Notes: a model not told the origin generated them from the letters alone. Shown: positions 1 to 12,640, numbered from the stretch's first letter. The stretch is 64,000 nt of DNA from Magicicada septendecula (GCA_034769895.1 CM068375.1:257639268-257703267), one strand, 5' to 3'. Translations and numbers: made by a program.

Positions 1-849
1 CCTGCCGCAGATACACATTATACCCAGGTGAAACCAAACCGTTATCTTTCTAACAGCCACAACAAAAACAGTACATTTTTGTAAAGAGTCATTAAAATTA
101 TGTAAATGTTAACATAGTAATGTTTGTAGTTACTGTAACGAAATAATAGTAATCTGATGATAGTTAAAGGTAAAAGTTAATTCGAAATTTGATCAAACTA
201 TTCTTTTAATAGTTTGCGTAATGTTGAAGTATTTTAGAATATTATAAAGTTAAAACCCGGATCCGAGGTATTCAATGTAATTTACAACTGTAGGGTTTGC
301 TCATCAGAGTAGCATTTTAAAGAGTATAAGAGCATTTGATGCAGAATCTATCAGAAGTTTATTTTAACGTAAAAACAAAAAGATAACCATTATTTTCAAA
401 TCATTATTTAAGAAGCCATAATAAAGAGATGTTTTTGCTAAAAATACAGAAAGTGAGTAAATTTACGTACTCTAAGACAAATTGCTGTTCTATATATTTT
501 CCCAATTTGTTGGTAAGTAATTTGTACTAACAACGGCAGCCGGTTTAATTGAAAGCAACCAATTAAACTGGTTCCCTGTGTTATAATGTCTTAACAGGAG
601 AGACGTTATATTGATTACAAACTGTTTAATTGTGATAATTAAAGCTGGTGATCAGTAACTTAATTGGTGTCTTGTATTTTGTTTTCCACTGTACCATACG
701 ACGATCAAGGAGACCGTCGTAACAATAATTTTCTCGAGTGACTTATTTCTACACACCGAATCGACCTGAGACTTGGAAAGCACTCTTTGATTTTATGATG
801 CTACCAGAAATTTGCACATTGAAACTTTAGCTTAAACAAGTAAATAATT
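1..849. other. AT-rich sequence, no feature recognised
   Basis: No long ORF, tandem repeat or recognisable mobile-element end. It lies left of the segmental duplication and downstream of the minus-strand cysteine-rich gene. Confidence 0.5.
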
Positions 850-1214
850 TCCAACGACAATTCGCCGTCAAGACTTACGTTAAAAAGAAGAGATTATTTT
901 TAGTTAACTTCGTCTTTATATCTTCACAAAAACCACACCTCCCACAATTCACAACGCTGTATTCCACCTTTTGTATCAAGTTTACTCTCTAATACATCCA
1001 ATTGTTACTATCCTTTTCATAGTTTCTCTGACGTAGCTGGTGTGTTGTGATACCCTATTAACGTTTTATGGTCTTTACTGAACTATTTCACATGCATTAC
1101 CTACTATTAAAAATGCTCCAAAAATACCTTAGCAACAGTATTATATTGAGGTTAATTAATATAAATAAGTGTATTAAACAGCAATATACGAAAATTAGTA
1201 TTTCATATAATATT

Positions 1215-2242
1215 TTCATCATCAGTCGTGGTTCCACAATCCTTGATGGGTCATGGTCTGCTCCAAGAGTCGACTCCATTCTTCCCTATTGCGTGCCCTG
1301 GCTTTTTTATGTTCAGCTTTCTGAGGTCTTCCTCTATCTGATCTTTTGAATCTACTTCGGGGTCTTTGCCTTACTCTACTACTCGTTGGTTTCTGGTGGA
1401 AGATACTTTTCGTAGGCTGTCCTTCCTCCATTCTCTCTCTCTTTCCAACCAAACTTCGCCTGTATAATTTTATTATCCTGACAATGTTCGGCTCTTTGTA
1501 AAGATAGTAGACCCTATAGTTCATAATTATAGTGCCTGCGCCACATTCCATTTTCTTGTATTCCTCTGAATATTGTTCTTAAAATCCGTCTTTCAAAGCA
1601 ACCTGGAATATGTCCCTATTTTTTATCATCTTCCAGGTTTCTGAAGCATATATCAACACTGGACTAATAATTGTTTTGTAAATCTTGTATTTCGTGCTTC
1701 TTGAGATGAAACTAGATGGCAGGTGCCTTTTTAATTCATAATATGATTTAATTTTTGAGATATGTTCTTCTTCTTATTTCAGTGTTGATGTCGTTAGTGC
1801 TGATTACCTGGTGACCAAGATATATGAACTCTTTGACTGCCTCTATATTTTTTGTACCCATTTCAACGTTTTAAAGGGGTGGGTTTCGTAATAGTTTGTT
1901 GGTAGCATGCATATATTTTGTCTTCTCCGAGTTTATCTGCAGTCCAATTTTATTTGAGGCTTCCACTACTGCTGTAAAGGCGCTTATGAGATCTCATTTT
2001 GTCCTATCAATTAGATCAATAACATCTGCATATGCTAAAAGTTGTATACTTTTGTTTACAATCGTACCTCTTGTGTTTATTTGGGAGTCTCTTATCGCTT
2101 TTTCTAGTGCTAGATTAAATAACATGCATGACTGGCTATCTCCTTGTCGGAGATCAGTTCGAGTGTGAACGAACGTGACACGGTTTTCTGCACTTTAACA
2201 TTACATTCTACTTTCAAGAGAGATTCTTAGATTAATTTAATT
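1215..2242 (-). mobile_element. 5'-truncated LINE (RTE-like), RT C-terminus to 3' end
   Basis: The minus strand encodes decayed reverse-transcriptase pieces: an INQGLRQGD-like stretch, a YAD box reading LLAYADVID in place of YADD, then INSEKTKYM. Further 3', RGRPQKAEHKKARARNREEW resembles the C-terminal tail of endonuclease-RT proteins, ending in LWNHD and a TGATGATGA-like tail. The insert is missing from unit B and is flanked by ATATAATATT on both sides (1205-1214, 2243-2252), a probable target-site duplication. It is 5' truncated and multiply frameshifted. RTE-clade assignment is an inference from the TGATGA tail and the RT style. Confidence 0.7.
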
Positions 2243-2823
2243 ATATAATATTGTATAATAATATATTCCGTTATATACGACAAAAATGATGTAGAAGGCT
2301 GTTGCCTTAAGTTGTTCGGCATACAATGAGGACGGCGCGTCTAGCACCAAGCTCTAAACTTTTGTTGTTGCGTCACACGTTAATCCACACATAGTGGCTG
2401 ATTTGGCAGTTGACAGTTTCAGTTTCAACGAGAATCGATCCAGACCACTATATTAGTAGTCTTATCGTTAAATTAATAGACCATACGAATATTTAAAATG
2501 TACGTGATATGGAGCACATACACAATTGCTTACGAGAAGTTTATAAATGATCTAGCTGGAACGCCTTAAGGAGGGCGACCCATCAAGATCGGATTAAAAA
2601 GTACCTGAGTAGTTATTTCATAGTAGTTACTTGTAAAGTAAGAGGCATTGGCGCGTTATTGGCAAAATTATGACGGTTACATAGTACGTAGTGGTCGAGT
2701 ATTGATGGTACATTCGAAACGAGAAATAATTTAGAAACAATGGATTCTTAAAAGACCTTGTCTGGAAGGTTGAGCCTCATGTAAAAGGTACAGGGAATAA
2801 TAATAAACAGAACAAAAATGTAA

Positions 2824-2838
2824 TTTATTTTCTTTATT
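2824..2838 (-). promoter_or_regulatory. Polyadenylation signals of the cysteine-rich gene
   Basis: Two AATAAA hexamers on the minus strand (2824-2829 and 2833-2838), 53-67 nt downstream of the stop codon. The position is right for a 3' UTR end. Confidence 0.5.
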
Positions 2839-2890
2839 TTTAATTTTCTTGACCTGTGACTTAATGGCTGTGTGGGGGTGGGTCAAAGTT

Positions 2891-3333
2891 TCAATGCTTT
2901 ACACAGTATGCAGTGTGTCCTGACCCGTCATTTCTGACCTCACACTGAGTGCCATATTGCCTACAAACACACTGGCTAGAAATGATACAAACGCCTTCTT
3001 TTCTTATTTGTATAAGATCGGTTTGATTCTTATACACAGTGGACCGTACGTAGCATCTCTTCTCGCGGCTACCACAGTTCTTACGATAGCAAGGGCTTGT
3101 ACTAATTTTGCACTGATACGCAGGCGGTTGATCTCCAACATAAATGGGTTGGCATTTGTAGCCTTTGCATGTTCCTCTAGGGCACGGGTTTAACTTGGCG
3201 CACTCCAGTGTTGAAACGATCGTTCCTGTCTCACGATCGAACTTAGGGTTTAAGTAGCAGCCTTCGTCGTCCTGACATTTCAAACTCTGGCACGCTTCTA
3301 CGCTCCTTGCACATTTCTTTGGATCGAACGTAC
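2891..3333 (-). CDS. Secreted cysteine-rich protein, terminal exon
   Basis: The open frame encodes 146 residues with 17 cysteines and ends in YCVKH-stop. The spacing (CxxxxxxC.xxxxC, GCY, NPCPRGTC, SPCYRKNC, CVC) looks like a disulphide-rich extracellular protein; I do not recognise the family. A strong acceptor (TTTCTCTTAG) ends at 3334, so the exon starts at 3333 in phase 1 and the upstream ATG at 3346 is intronic. The exon at 33774-33834 ends in phase 1 with T, and T+GT makes a cysteine at the junction, which supports the join. Poly(A) signals follow the stop. A degenerate paralogous copy lies at 8909-9270. Conservation of reading frame here against decay there suggests this copy is functional. 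One NQT sequon is a possible N-glycosylation site. Confidence 0.7.
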
Positions 3334-4600
3334 CTAAGAGAAACACAATACATCATAGCATTATTGACTGTCTATGTGAATGTAAGAAAACACGCAAGAA
3401 GTAGTATTCGATTGATATTTTTTAATTATAAGCTATTAGAATTTACAGTATTAAGTAACAAAAGCTTGTATTACAGTTTGATCCCAGTAAATAAGTCGGC
3501 TTTAAGTGAAATTAACTCAGCGTTATTAAGTCGGACCGTTTATGTAAGACGGAAATTTGGTTTGCTATTAATTAAAATCTTGTAAACTTCACTTTTTACT
3601 CAGGTACTAATACACATTACCTCATAACTAAACGGCATGAGTTCAATAATTCATTATACTTTCATTTTACCAGACATAAGTTTACCCGAACCTATAATTT
3701 CTACAAACACAACATGTTGCAATAGCTACCTTTGCTGATGACACTTTATCCTTACTACAAGGAATAATAGGGAAGAAGCTCTAAGAAAGCATCAAACGTC
3801 TAACCATAAGAACAGGGGCTAAGAATGTGATAAATAAAATCGACCAAAATAAAGTCACTACATGTTGACTCTGTATGAAAGAAACATTAATATTAAAATC
3901 TAAACGGACAAAAAATATTTACTTGCTGCGTTTTGAGGTATGGATAATTTGCATATGCAAATCCATAAGTTTTTGGATGTATAGAAAAAATTCGTATAAC
4001 GAAGACATTGTATGATGGTGTGTCCACCAGTATGAGTCTTCACGGCCCTCAAAATGACAGGTAGCATCGTCAAAAGTAGACTATCAAATAGCAGTAGCCC
4101 ATACTCTAACAAGCATAGTACAAATGTGTATTAGACCTAATAAAACTCCAGAGGCCGTCTTACAAATCGCACACGGCCACTAGACGCCAAGCTTCTGGTA
4201 TCGTTGTAAAAAATGTATATTAAAAAATGTATGATGTTTAGAATAAAGATCACAGAAATTGTTTAGATGGGACATTAAAATTCGAAACGATTACATGCAT
4301 AGAGATTCAGAGATGCCTACGGAAATGGAAGAAATCAGATCGCTTCCGGATAACATTCACGAGACGACAGACGTACTGAAGCTGCTGAACAATACCAACT
4401 GAAGGAGAAGAATCCAAAATTCTACACTTTTATAGTGATTTTGTAAATAACACTTGAAGTTACTGTTTCAATTAGTATCTAAGATATACAGCAGAAGTAA
4501 GATAAGAATGATAAGTTGTAGGTTATTTGATTAGTGCTAATATTTAAACAAATAAATAAATATTAAATTAACCCTTAAAATAATAATTACGACAAAAGTC
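3334..4600. other. Intronic sequence of the duplication unit, no gene
   Basis: Intron immediately upstream of the terminal exon. It contains short blocks shared with unit B (3906-4500 matches about 10191-10800) and no supported ORF. Confidence 0.5.
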
Positions 4601-4614
4601 ATATTTATATAATT

Positions 4615-5421
4615 ACTAGCTGTTACCCGCGGCTTCGCACGCGAATATTTGACTTGTAGTAAGCATTTTAATATAATTCTTTTGTCTATGTTTATTTGGC
4701 GTTCTGTCAGCTTGTATAACAATTTTGTACTCATTAGTCAAATTCTCTCCAAAGCTGTTTTCAACACTTGTACTCAATTATTATGTTGCTGCAACAGCCT
4801 TTGAAGATTTAAAAGTACCCGTTTATAAAGGCTTTGGAGATATTTATAAGTACCTGTTAAATCAAAAACGCTTAATTCTTTATTTTAAGTGTTACTGTGT
4901 TAGACGCATTGTATAACACATTAAACGTTATATTTTCCTCAATTATGGCTTTTATTTATTTCAGCAGTAAACTAACAACTGAAAACCGTTGTCACCTAAC
5001 CTCACAAATGAAAACAACACGTATTTTCTCTTTGCATTAAGTAATAGGACAATTTACAATTAGTACACTTTCCACATCGTAATATATCGATACAATCGCA
5101 TATTATATAAAACATCGAAATTGTACCTCAGGAATAAATAAATATACAGTTCCGATGTCGCTAAATAGCTTTTGTTTATTTATTTGTTACTATGGTAATG
5201 AATTCTGGTCTCCATGGTGTTGTTGACATCTTTGTACGCGTCAACGAAAAGGCATAATTAAAAGAGCCTAAATCGTGCGAACGGGGCAAAATATCAAATT
5301 TCAAGTTAGACAGTATTTTGCGCCTTGTGTCAAAGGTTACCTCTGCAAAAATTGGTGGCAATCGGTGTAACGGTGTGGATTTCTATTCAGTACCCATAAA
5401 TCCTCAGACTTTGAGTTTTAT
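4615..5421. mobile_element. Dispersed non-coding repeat beginning ACTAGCTGTTACCCGCGGC
   Basis: An 807-bp insert absent from unit B. It is bounded by near-identical 14-bp flanks (ATATTTATATAATT at 4601-4614, ATATTTAAATAATT at 5422-5435), which fits a target-site duplication made by target-primed reverse transcription. The start motif, with TACCCGCGGCTTCGC, is a terminus I know from dispersed repeats in many arthropod genomes. No intact ORF; a 61-codon minus-strand ORF near its right end is not convincing. Confidence 0.65.
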
Positions 5422-5435
5422 ATATTTAAATAATT

Positions 5436-7230
5436 ATAATACAATGTAAAAATACAATTATAATTACAACACTTATAGAAACATAAGTAAACGACAACAT
5501 CACAAAAAGAACACAAGAAGATGTAAATGGAAAGACACTCTTCTTTAGATGTTATCAGTTCATAGGGTAAATTGGCCACTTTTTCAGTTCGAGAACCATA
5601 TAATTATTGCTGACATACCGTTTTCCTCGTTACTAGCCCATACACGTAATTTTTGAATTAAAAACGACAAAATTTATAGTAGGGCCTACAGTGACTGGAA
5701 AAAATACTGTTGCTTCTAACCGTTATGAATTATGTAAATTGATATATTGGAATAAAATATAACTGTTATTGTAAAAATTATTATGCCTTTAAACATATCA
5801 TACTGGAGCCGTTTATTAACAGAAAATGACTTTTTCTTGCGAGGTTGCCAAGTGTACACGCAAAGCTTTACATTTACCGAGCGCTGCACAATGCAAAACT
5901 GACCACGTGTTCCTATTGGTAAGAACGTGGCAACACAGTACCGTTACGGGCTGTTACTACAGTGACATGAACGAATTCCAGTAACGTGATTGGCGTGGAT
6001 TATTGTTCATGTTTTTTACTCCTCCCACATATATCAAATGTCAGAATAGCTTACTCACGGCTCGAGTCTCGATGCTACTAAAGATTGCTCTTTGGCACGG
6101 ACCGACACAGTGGTTACGATTGCGCCGGCTGTGCTGAGGTCATGGAATAGAATCAAGGTCAGGTTTCGGTCCACCTACTCAGCAGTAGCTTTTGGGACAA
6201 GGTATACAGCGGTATTGTGTGGCTAGATAAGTAATAAAGGCACACTTGCACTACACACACACACACACACACACCCCCCATACAACTCCCTCTCTACAGC
6301 GTCGCTCGTCAGCGCACGAGGTTATCGTCAGATTTCTCTCTGATAGTGGTGAAATGCGATTTGTAACACTGCCTTAACAGACCGTAGATCTTATGCTCAA
6401 AGGAAAAAAGACTAGACTTTTCCTAAAATTTGAATTAATGACAACTATTTTAATGGAAAAGTAGCTGAATTATCGAATCTCTGGACACGATTCTTTGAAT
6501 TAGAAGAATGGTTCAGTAAGAAAAAAATCGAAATTAATGATTGTAATTTACAACATGTTACTTTTGCCATAAATAAAGACAAATCCACCATCCTTTACAA
6601 ATAACTTAGGCCTACAAATTCTTATATTATTACGAGTAAGATGGTTAGGAATACTTAACAGTAAACCTAATTTGAGGGAGGGTACCACAAAAATACATAA
6701 TCAGACTGAGCTGAGTCTGAAGGAGGTGAAGTATTGGCTTATTGGTTACTTGGTAGAAAATCAAAATTGTCATTAGAAAAAATGTTGTATACAAAGCCCT
6801 AATCAAGCATACTTTGGGACACGGCGTCGCTATAGTTCAACATGCACATCAGAAATCATGCAAACAACAATGTTGCGCCATGCTATGATGCAAATAAGGT
6901 ATTCTTTCTTGATTGTCTTTGTACCAACCGCCAAAAAAAAGATTATTCATTAAAAAAAAAAAAAAAAAACGTCACGAAAGGCTAAAAACACTCGGCATTC
7001 CTCTCCTCTGACCACTTGTGCAAGAACTACAATGTAAAACTAGTGCGCTTAACAAGTACTGCCCAGTAAACCTTCTCATGTAGTGAAATAGGCCATTAGT
7101 GAATCTTCTCACTGTTGAACCCTTCCCACTCAAGAAGAGCAGCTAATAAATAACAACTTGTTCCCAGACCAGAAAACTAGCTAGTGGTAAATAATATAAT
7201 ATCTGATTGATGTCGTAAATTAGTTTCAAA
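5436..7230. other. Right part of duplication unit A, no gene
   Basis: Non-coding sequence shared with unit B (10926-12425). It includes the (AC)n tract and an A-rich run near 6952-6969. Confidence 0.5.
6253..6274. repeat. (AC)n microsatellite
   Basis: Eleven AC units, at the same place as the longer tract at 11363 in unit B, so the microsatellite predates the duplication. Confidence 0.9.
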
Positions 7231-7940
7231 ACTTACCCAATCAAATGATTTTAAAAAACAGTCCACCGTCGCGTCTTGGAATTAAAGAAGAGAACCTTAT
7301 CAGTTTGACACTGTCTTTATAGGTTTACAAAAACCACACCATTTCTCAACATAGTATTCCACCTTTTGTCGAAAGTTTACTCTGTAATACATCCAATGTT
7401 ACTATCCTTTTCATACTTTCTGTGACGTAGTATTAAATCGCTACGAAAATCCCTTAGCAACAGTATTGTATTGCGGTTAATTAATATAAATAAAAGCATA
7501 TTAAATAAGTACATTAAATTCCAATATGTGTACATTAGTATTGTACAAAAATGATGTAGAAGGCCGTTGCTTTAAGTTTTACGGCATAAAATGATGGCGG
7601 CACCGAGCTCTAGACTTTTGTTGTTGCCTCAACACGTTAGTCCACACATAATAACTGACATGGCAGTTGACAGTTTCAGTTTCAACGAGAAACGACCGAG
7701 ACCTTTAGATTAGTAGTCTGATACTTTGAATTAACAGGCCTCACGAAAAGGTGAAGTGTATGTAATGTGGAGTACGAAACACACAGATAATAGCTTACAA
7801 AAATTGTATAAGGGATGCAGCTGGAACGGCTTAAAGAGGGCGACCAAGGAAGATCAGATTAAAAACTACCAGTGGAGTTTATAATGGTTGCTTGTAAAAT
7901 CAGAGACATTGATGTTATCGAAAATTAAGACGCTTATATT

Positions 7941-8686
7941 CAGGGGCGGATTTACGCACAGGCAGACTAGGCACTTGCCTGGGGCGGCAAATTTTGGGGA
8001 GCGGCAAAATTTGAGTTAAGAAATGATATTTTTAGATTCAAACAAATTTACAAGTATAAAAGCCAGTTGAATTAAGCACACAGGAATATAAAAATTATCT
8101 TCACTTAATTTGTAACTATATAGCAGTTATCGTTTTTCACACAAAAGTAATACGGGCGAATGTTTATGTTTTCAACCGTTGAAATATTTGGCGTTGATCA
8201 TCCGAGAGATTTTAGATGTTGGCAATCCAGATCAAAGTGAGAAATGTAGATCTGTCAATGTAATACCGAATTGTAGGTTGGTTCCAGAAACCGAGGCAAG
8301 CTAATATTTAAGGAATCGAGACATTCTAGTGATACTGACAATAACTGTGATAGCAGTGAAGGTGAAGATACTGTTCACACAGTTCAGCCAGAGAGGTCCG
8401 TTGTGGAGGAACCTTCATTTTTGAAGAACGAAGAGCCAGTTCACGTCAAAAATCATGATGAAATGTCATCAAATCAGGTAGGGAAGGTCTTAGATTCTGA
8501 TCCTATTAATTGGCAAATGAACGAGAGCACACGCGATTATGTAGCAAAGTTTGGATTTAAACAGAACACTAGTGCGGACTGTAAAACCAAAGAGGAAATA
8601 TAATGATGCCCCCCCCCAACAGAGATTTGTGGGAGGGGGGCAAATTTATACCGCCTACGGGCGGCAAAATGTTAAATCCGCCCCTG
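7941..8686 (+). mobile_element. hAT-type DNA transposon, internally deleted
   Basis: Terminal inverted repeats begin CAGGGGCGGATTTA at the left and close TAAATCCGCCCCTG at the right. Subterminal GGCGGCAAAATTTTG-type motifs occur at both ends. Flanks CTTATATT and AATATATT agree at six of eight positions, fitting an eroded 8-bp hAT target duplication. The matching empty site is visible in unit A near 2680. It is 746 bp long, far short of an autonomous element (about 3-4 kb), with a poly-C run near the right end. Confidence 0.8.
8403..8603 (+). pseudogene. N-terminal fragment of a ZMYM1/zf862-like hAT transposase
   Basis: A 66-codon ORF inside the hAT element. The DPINWQMNESTRDYVAKFGF stretch resembles the DPxxW...DxxxxxGP region preceding the zinc finger of ZMYM1-like hAT transposases. 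An acidic, Ser-rich leader (SSDTDNNCDSSEGEDTVH) is readable in the same frame just upstream. The catalytic domain is absent. The family is inferred from motif memory and not from a search. Confidence 0.5.
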
Positions 8687-8908
8687 AATATATTCTGTGG
8701 AGTACTCGAGTGGTGATGGCACGTTAAAAATGGGAAGAATTCTGAGAAGAATGGAATCTTACAATACCGTGTCAGAAAGACTGATTCTCATACAAACGAT
8801 ACAAGAAATTATAATAATAATCAGAACAAAAATTTAATTTATTTTTCTTATTTGTAATTCCCATCAACTGTTGCTTGTTGTACGGCTGTGTAGACGTGTG
8901 TCAAGGTT

Positions 8909-9270
8909 TCAGTGCTTCACGCAGTATACAGTGTATTTTGAACCGTCATTCCTGACCTCACACTCAACGCCGTATCCGCTACAATAACACTGACTTTCAA
9001 TGTAACAAACTCCTTCTCTTTTAATTGCTATAGAAGTGGATTGATTCTTAAACAGAGTCGACCTCATGAAACACCTCTCGCCACTAGCACAATTGTGACG
9101 ATAGCAAGGGCTTCTAGTAATTTTGCACTGTGATACAGGTGGTTGATCTCCAACATAAATGGATTGGCACCATCACGTTTTCCTCTAGGGCATGGGTTTG
9201 ACTTGGCGCACTTCAGTTTTGAAAAGATTGTTCCCGTCTGAGGATTGAACTTAGGGTAAGTAGCAGCCTA
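8909..9270 (-). pseudogene. Decayed paralogue of the cysteine-rich terminal exon
   Basis: The minus strand reads the same C-terminus (CEVRNDGS...YCVKH-stop) and most cysteines of the exon at 2891-3333, including SPCYRHNC, ERCFMRST and KREGVC. Relative to the intact copy there is a 2-nt loss after GCYL giving an early stop, and a 7-nt loss after NPCPRG shifting frame. The first third of the exon, with its splice acceptor, is not recognisable beyond 9270. Poly(A)-like AT-rich sequence follows at 8838-8845. It is a duplicate that lost function. Confidence 0.8.
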
Positions 9271-11360
9271 AGTTGTATTCCATTAATATTTTTCAAATAA
9301 ATTAGAATTTACAGTAATAAGTAACAAACGCTTTTATCACAGTTTTATTTCAGTAAATAAGTCGGCTGTAAATGGAACTAACTCAAAGTCATAAAATCGG
9401 ATCATTTACGTAAGAGGGAAATTCGGTTTGCTATTAATTAATGTGTTGTAAACTTTGCTTTTCACTCAAGACTAATACACATTACCTCATAACTAAACGA
9501 CAGGAGGTCAATAATTATATCTTATTTTACCAGACAAAAGTTTACCCGAACATATAAAGAATTTGATGATTAAAGTCCGTCAAAGCAAGTTAGTACACGC
9601 TGACTTTCTATACAAAAAATTAAATACGAACATATTCCAATAAAACTGAACATATTTACGTTTGAAACAACAACGCAGTTAAGTATCGTTGAATGAATCT
9701 CGATGTTCAGCTCCAATAAAGATAGTATGTCGAAAAAAGGAAAAAAAAATGAACTAGCACTTAATTTTTTAAAGTATTAACTAATGAAAGGCGACCCCTG
9801 ATCAGAATTGAACTGAGATACCAGCAGCATTGGTTGGCAAGTGAAAGTAAATGTACAAACCAACAGCAATCAGTTTCCAAAATATTCGACTGATAGCTTT
9901 CAGTCATAGTTGCAATTTTTCACTCAGCCGTTTGATAATGTTTGGTAAAAACGGTTTGGTAAGTTACTCTGCAATAGAGCAAAGTAAGCTTCGTTTTAAT
10001 TCTTGTCATTGTTTACTCTAAGTGTTTGATTTTGACAGTGATCCTGATTACGTACCAGATACATCTCAATCAACCTCGATTGCCATTATTTTCGTCCTAA
10101 ACTTAATTTATTAACTTGTGGTTTACCATTTTACAGCTGTTAGAGTAATATCTTGATGTTTCCCTGAAGTGCTATGAAAATATCTAAACAGACAAAAAAT
10201 ATTTATTTAATGCGTTTTGGGGTATAAACAATTTGCATACGCAAACCCTTAACTTTTTAGGTGTATTGAAAAACCCTTATAAACAAAGATACTGTATGAC
10301 GGTGTAACCAACTGTATAGTCTTCACGGCCGTCAAAATGAGAGATAGAAAGTAGAATATCAAATAACAGTAGCTCTTACTCTAACAAACGTCGTACAAAA
10401 TATTATATCTTATAAGACTCCAGATGATGTCATACAATCTGCAGAAGACCATAAGTTCGCATCTGCGCGCCTGTGGTGTCGGTGTAAAAAATATTATATT
10501 AAAATATAATGAATGATTTTAAGAAAATGTAAGTCATTTTGTTTAGAATAAAGTTTACAACAATTATTTAGCAGGGACATGGAAACGATTACGTACATAG
10601 AAAATCAGAGACGCCTACGGAAATAGAAGAAATCAGATCGCTTCCGGGTCACATTCATGACACGACAGATATACTACAGCTGCTGAACAATACCATCTTA
10701 AGGAGACGAATCCAAAAGATTAAATTCTTTACACTATTGCAATGATTTTGTAAATAACAGTTGAAGTTACTGTTTCAGTTTAGGGCCTAAGATATAGAGC
10801 AGAAATAAGATAAGAATGATAAGTTGTAGGTTAATTGACTAGTACCAATATTTAAAGAAATAAAATAATTGAGTTACTAACCCTTAAATTGGTAATGGCG
10901 ACTAGAATTATATTTATTTAATTGTAATTATAATACAATGTAAAGATACAATTATAATTACAACAATTATAAAAATATAAGTGGACAATAACGAGACCAT
11001 CACAAATAGAATATAAGAAGAGCAGAATAGATAGAGAATCGTCTTTAGATGTTTCCAATTCGTAAACTAACTTTATTAATTAATTGGTCACGTCATCAGA
11101 CAAAGAACAATAAATTATCGCTGGTATACTGTTTCCTTCGTTTTATATACTTTAACGGTTACTAAAGACTGTTTTTTACTCTGGCAGGCATAGCGGTTTC
11201 GTTTGCGATTCACAATTGTAACGGCTGTGCTGCGGTAGTGGTATAGAGTCAAAGTGACGATTCTGTCTGCTTATTTACCCACCTCTGTGTCTGGGGACAT
11301 ATTATACACCGGTCTAGTCTGGCACGTCTGCGCTAAATAAGCAATGAAGGCGGACTTGCA

Positions 11361-11362
<2 letters not shown>
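9271..11362. other. Non-coding part of duplication unit B
   Basis: AT-rich, with blocks matching 3400-3600, 3900-4600 and 5430-6250 of unit A. No supported ORF. Confidence 0.5.
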
Positions 11363-11423
<61 letters not shown>

Positions 11424-11424
11424 A
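11363..11424. repeat. (AC)n microsatellite
   Basis: About 30 AC units with one AAAC interruption. Orthologous in position to 6253-6274 but expanded nearly threefold. Confidence 0.9.
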
Positions 11425-12489
11425 CTCCCTCTCCAAAGTGCGGCTCGCCACCGCACGTGTTTGTTAGACGGTGGATTTCTCTCTGGTGGAGGTGAAACGT
11501 AAATTGTAGTTTGCTACAAGTAGCCTATCCGCTGCTTCAAGGGATTTTTTTCTCAAATTTGAAATAATGGCGACAAATTTAATGGAAAAGTAACTCGATA
11601 ATGTTAAGTTTATATTACTAACGTAACGTTTCATAAGTAGTTACAAGAACACATGAAATAAATTAATTCTGGTTTGCAAATAAGTTAAGATTTCAAACGC
11701 CTCTCTTGACTGTTATTGCAGTTTCCAACATGCGTGTTACATGTTTAGAAAATCTGAGCCCACTTCTCAGTTATCAAATATATGGAATCATTTTTTTAAA
11801 TTAGAAGAATGGTTTAGTATGTGAAAAATGAAAATTAATGATTATAAATTAAAACATGTTACTTTCGCCATAAAGAAAGACCATTTACAAATAACATATA
11901 AATTCCTATGGCAGTATACGTAAGACGTTTAGGAATACTTGACAGTAAACCTAATTTGAGGGAAGGTATCACAAAAGACGTAAGTATACTGAATGGATAC
12001 TAAACTATATTGGTTACTTTGGACACACAGCGTAGCACGACGGTTCGCGCCAGTAAATTCTGAACTGCCATTATTCGACGTGGAGAATCCAAAATCGTGC
12101 AAGCAATAATATTGAGCCATGGTATGTTATAAATAAGATATTACGTCTAGATCTGCTTTTAGGCCTACCAAGCGCCCACGAAAAAAGAAACAATGCTCAT
12201 GAAAGGTTAGAAACACACGCTATTCGTTTCTTCTAACCCACTTGCGCCAGAGCGTGAAACTAGAAGGTTTAACTGGACAATAAAAATGTAACAGGCCTCC
12301 AGTCAATCTTCTGATCAGAAGCTATGTTACGTCAGAAGAGCTGGTAGTTACAACTACTTTCTAATCCAGCAAATTAGCTTGTCGACAATAATGTAATGCT
12401 GTATCTGATATACTACACTGATCGAATGCTCGCTCGACACTTGGTAGAACATTTTACTGGTACTTCGATATAATACACACTTGATACAA

Positions 12490-12640
12490 TTCTACAGATA
12501 ATCTTGTTTTCCTGACAATTGTTTCACCAGTTACGGCAGCTTCATAGGTTGGATCCGAAGTTCAGCTGAGTTTAAATCCAACCTCTGAAGCTGCCGTAAC
12601 TGGTGAAACAATTGTCAGGAAAACAAGATTATCTGTAGAA
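12490..12640. repeat. Near-perfect inverted repeat, 64-bp arms, 23-bp loop
   Basis: The left arm (12490-12553) and right arm (12577-12640) are reverse complements with one mismatch, around a 23-bp loop. No flanking target duplication is obvious. Transcribed from either strand it would fold into a long hairpin. It may be a small foldback element or a hairpin-RNA source. Confidence 0.9.

Larger units (their letters stand above)
850..7230. repeat. Segmental duplication, unit A (contains intact terminal exon)
   Basis: Unit A aligns colinearly with unit B (7255-12425). Landmarks are the AAAACCACACC block (944 / 7329), the ATGATGTAGAAGGC block (2287 / 7551), the cysteine-rich exon (2891 / 8909), the GACAAAAAATATTTA block (3906 / 10191), the ATTATAATACAATGTAAA block (5433 / 10926), an (AC)n tract (6253 / 11363) and the TCATGCAA / TCGTGCAA block near 6857 / 12093. 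Divergence with many small indels indicates an old event. Boundaries are approximate. Unit A carries two insertions absent from unit B. Confidence 0.8.
7255..12425. repeat. Segmental duplication, unit B (decayed exon copy)
   Basis: Colinear with unit A (850-7230) but lacking unit A's LINE and 807-bp insert, and carrying its own hAT insertion (7941-8686). The exon copy inside is broken. About 5.2 kb. Confidence 0.8.
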
